This document shows positions 6,963 through 8,233 of a DNA stretch of 8,233 nt, piece by piece. A program made the translations under genes and the position numbers. Under the pieces are notes generated by a model. That model was not told the DNA's origin, did no database searches, and saw only the letters and a program-made list of their open reading frames with translations. Origin of the DNA: Desulfocapsa sp. (lineage in GTDB: Bacteria; Desulfobacterota; Desulfobulbia; Desulfobulbales; Desulfocapsaceae); the NCBI GenBank assembly GCA_029934915.1, contig JAOZLI010000116.1, positions 1 to 8,233 on the forward strand. The letters run 5' to 3'. Position 1 is the first letter of the stretch. The number at the start of each line of letters is the position of its first letter.

Positions 6963-8231
6963 ATGTTGCCAAAGACTTCATTCCGAACATGGTTCCTACT
7001 CAGCAGTAGCTGTGTCACTGTACTGCTGCCTGGTGGATCTGCTTTTGCAGCAGAAAAGGAAATAAACGACAGCATAAGCCAGGCGCTGCAGGGAGACTGG
7101 GGCCAGATAACAGTCAACCTGCGTTATCGCTATGAACATGTGGCTGATGATGGCTTAAAAACTGCCAATGGTGATCCTGTGCGGCTGCGTCTTGGGTACT
7201 TGACACCTAAGTTCAGCGGCTTTCAGGCCTATGGTGCTGTTTTAGGGAGCACCCCGGTTTTTCTCGATGATTTCAATGACAGCTCCAATGGGAAAACTGA
7301 ATATGCAGTTATTCGTGATCCCAATGAAGTCGCACTGGATGAGTTGTGGCTTAGCTACGAAACAATTCCAGACACCGTAATTAAGGGTGGACGCCAGCAT
7401 ATAGCATGGGATAATGAACGCTTTATCTGTAACGCCAAATGGAGACAGATGGGGCAGTCCTTTGATTCTATTACCCTGTTGAACCAGTCCCTTGGTAATT
7501 TTTCCGCAAAGGCTGCATACCTCTGGACGGCACTTACCACCGAAAACAAAGAAGTAGATATGCAGTCACCTCTGATCAACCTGAACTACAATATCCCGAA
7601 GGTCGGTTCCATTATCGGCTACGGCCTCTGGCTGGATTATGATGATCCCGATGACTCAGGGTCTTTTGAATATGCCTATTCCGCGCAGACATACGGATTA
7701 CGTTTGAATGGTTCTCCTGCAATATCAGAAAGATTAAAACTCCTTTACACCCTGGAATACGCCACCCAGTCAGAGTATCAGGATAACCCCAAAGATTTTA
7801 CCGCTGCCTATTACAGTGTTATCGGTGGTCTTTTAGCCCCCGGAAAGAATTCATTCTTCAAAAACTTCAGTGGAAGCATTGGGTATGAGGTTTTCGGCTC
7901 TGATAATGACGTATCCTTTCAGACACCTCTTGGGGCAAATCACAGATATAATGGCTGGGCCGATATATTTGGAAAGAGCAAACCATCAGCCGGCTTACAG
8001 GATCTGTATGGGACCGTGGGTATCACCGTCGCCGGAGTAAAGGTAGATCTGCAATACCATGATTTCCAGGCCGATTCAGGAGGCAGCGACTATGGCACTG
8101 AATATGATATTAAAGTAGCACGGAAGTTCTGGAAACATTATGAAATCCTGGCATCCTATTCTTCCTATGATGCGGATGATTACAAAACAGATACTGACAA
8201 GTTCTGGCTGCAACTGACTGTGGATTTTTAA
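6963..8231 (+). CDS. Alginate-export-family outer-membrane beta-barrel porin
   Basis: Predicted outer-membrane channel of 422 aa. A Sec signal peptide (K4 and R8, hydrophobic core about 10-22, AFA at 27-29, cleavage near 29/30) is followed by alternating amphipathic strands rich in Tyr, Trp and Gly. The protein ends FWLQLTVDF with the terminal Phe typical of barrel proteins recognised by the BAM machinery. Motifs recalled from alginate-export-family proteins are present: VNLRYRYEHV near the mature N-terminus, VIKGGRQHIAWDNERF, WRQMGQSFDSITL, LLYTLEYATQSEYQDNP, then NGWAD, LQDLYGTVG and a YHDFQAD...YGTEYD stretch. Family members are mostly unassigned porins; alginate itself is not implied because no alginate genes are present. 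It starts 6 bases after the ferredoxin stop. The product is complete, with its stop 2 bases before the window end. A cysteine in ERFICNAKW is unusual for a barrel strand region. Confidence 0.88.
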   Translation: MLPKTSFRTWFLLSSSCVTVLLPGGSAFAAEKEINDSISQALQGDWGQITVNLRYRYEHVADDGLKTANGDPVRLRLGYLTPKFSGFQAYGAVLGSTPVFLDDFNDSSNGKTEYAVIRDPNEVALDELWLSYETIPDTVIKGGRQHIAWDNERFICNAKWRQMGQSFDSITLLNQSLGNFSAKAAYLWTALTTENKEVDMQSPLINLNYNIPKVGSIIGYGLWLDYDDPDDSGSFEYAYSAQTYGLRLNGSPAISERLKLLYTLEYATQSEYQDNPKDFTAAYYSVIGGLLAPGKNSFFKNFSGSIGYEVFGSDNDVSFQTPLGANHRYNGWADIFGKSKPSAGLQDLYGTVGITVAGVKVDLQYHDFQADSGGSDYGTEYDIKVARKFWKHYEILASYSSYDADDYKTDTDKFWLQLTVDF

Positions 8232-8233
8232 AA

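Noticed and set aside
6963..8231. Calling the porin an alginate exporter AlgE
   Set aside because: Only the broad family matches. No alginate biosynthesis genes are nearby, and most family members are porins of unknown cargo.

Overview
The window is a dense run of six plus-strand genes with almost no non-coding DNA. No RNA genes, insertion sequences, CRISPR arrays or long repeats were seen. Gram-negative origin is clear from a C-terminal-Phe outer-membrane beta-barrel with a signal peptide and from an exported periplasmic-type binding protein. The mix of central-carbon genes with an anaerobic-type Mo/W-bis-MGD enzyme and polyferredoxin suggests an anaerobic or facultative proteobacterium or desulfobacterium. 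The taxon is inference; the sequence does not fix it.

Region 1 (1-3428) is sugar and glycogen metabolism. It holds the 3' part of a pyruvate kinase gene, whose first ~25-30 codons lie upstream of the window. Eight bases later comes a complete GlgX/isoamylase-type glycogen debranching enzyme. The kinase carries the residue set of the K+-independent branch of the family. The debranching enzyme has motifs closer to plant isoamylases than to E. coli GlgX.

Region 2 (3451-4302) is one family-3 periplasmic solute-binding protein resembling the glutamate/aspartate-binding group. No permease or ATPase gene is present in the window. Its base composition (~37% G+C in four hand-counted lines) is clearly lower than that of its neighbours (~47-62% in sampled lines).

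Region 3 (4387-8231) is a tight three-gene cassette: a 705-aa molybdopterin (Mo/W-bis-MGD) oxidoreductase, a 151-aa four-cluster ferredoxin subunit overlapping it by 4 bases, and a 422-aa alginate-export-family outer-membrane porin 6 bases further on. Neither redox subunit has a Tat leader, and in-frame stops just upstream show that none was missed. There is no membrane-anchor subunit, so the enzyme appears to be a soluble cytoplasmic heterodimer. Its pairing with an outer-membrane channel is the most interesting feature of the window: it may be an uptake-plus-transformation module for an unidentified substrate. The substrate cannot be named from sequence alone.
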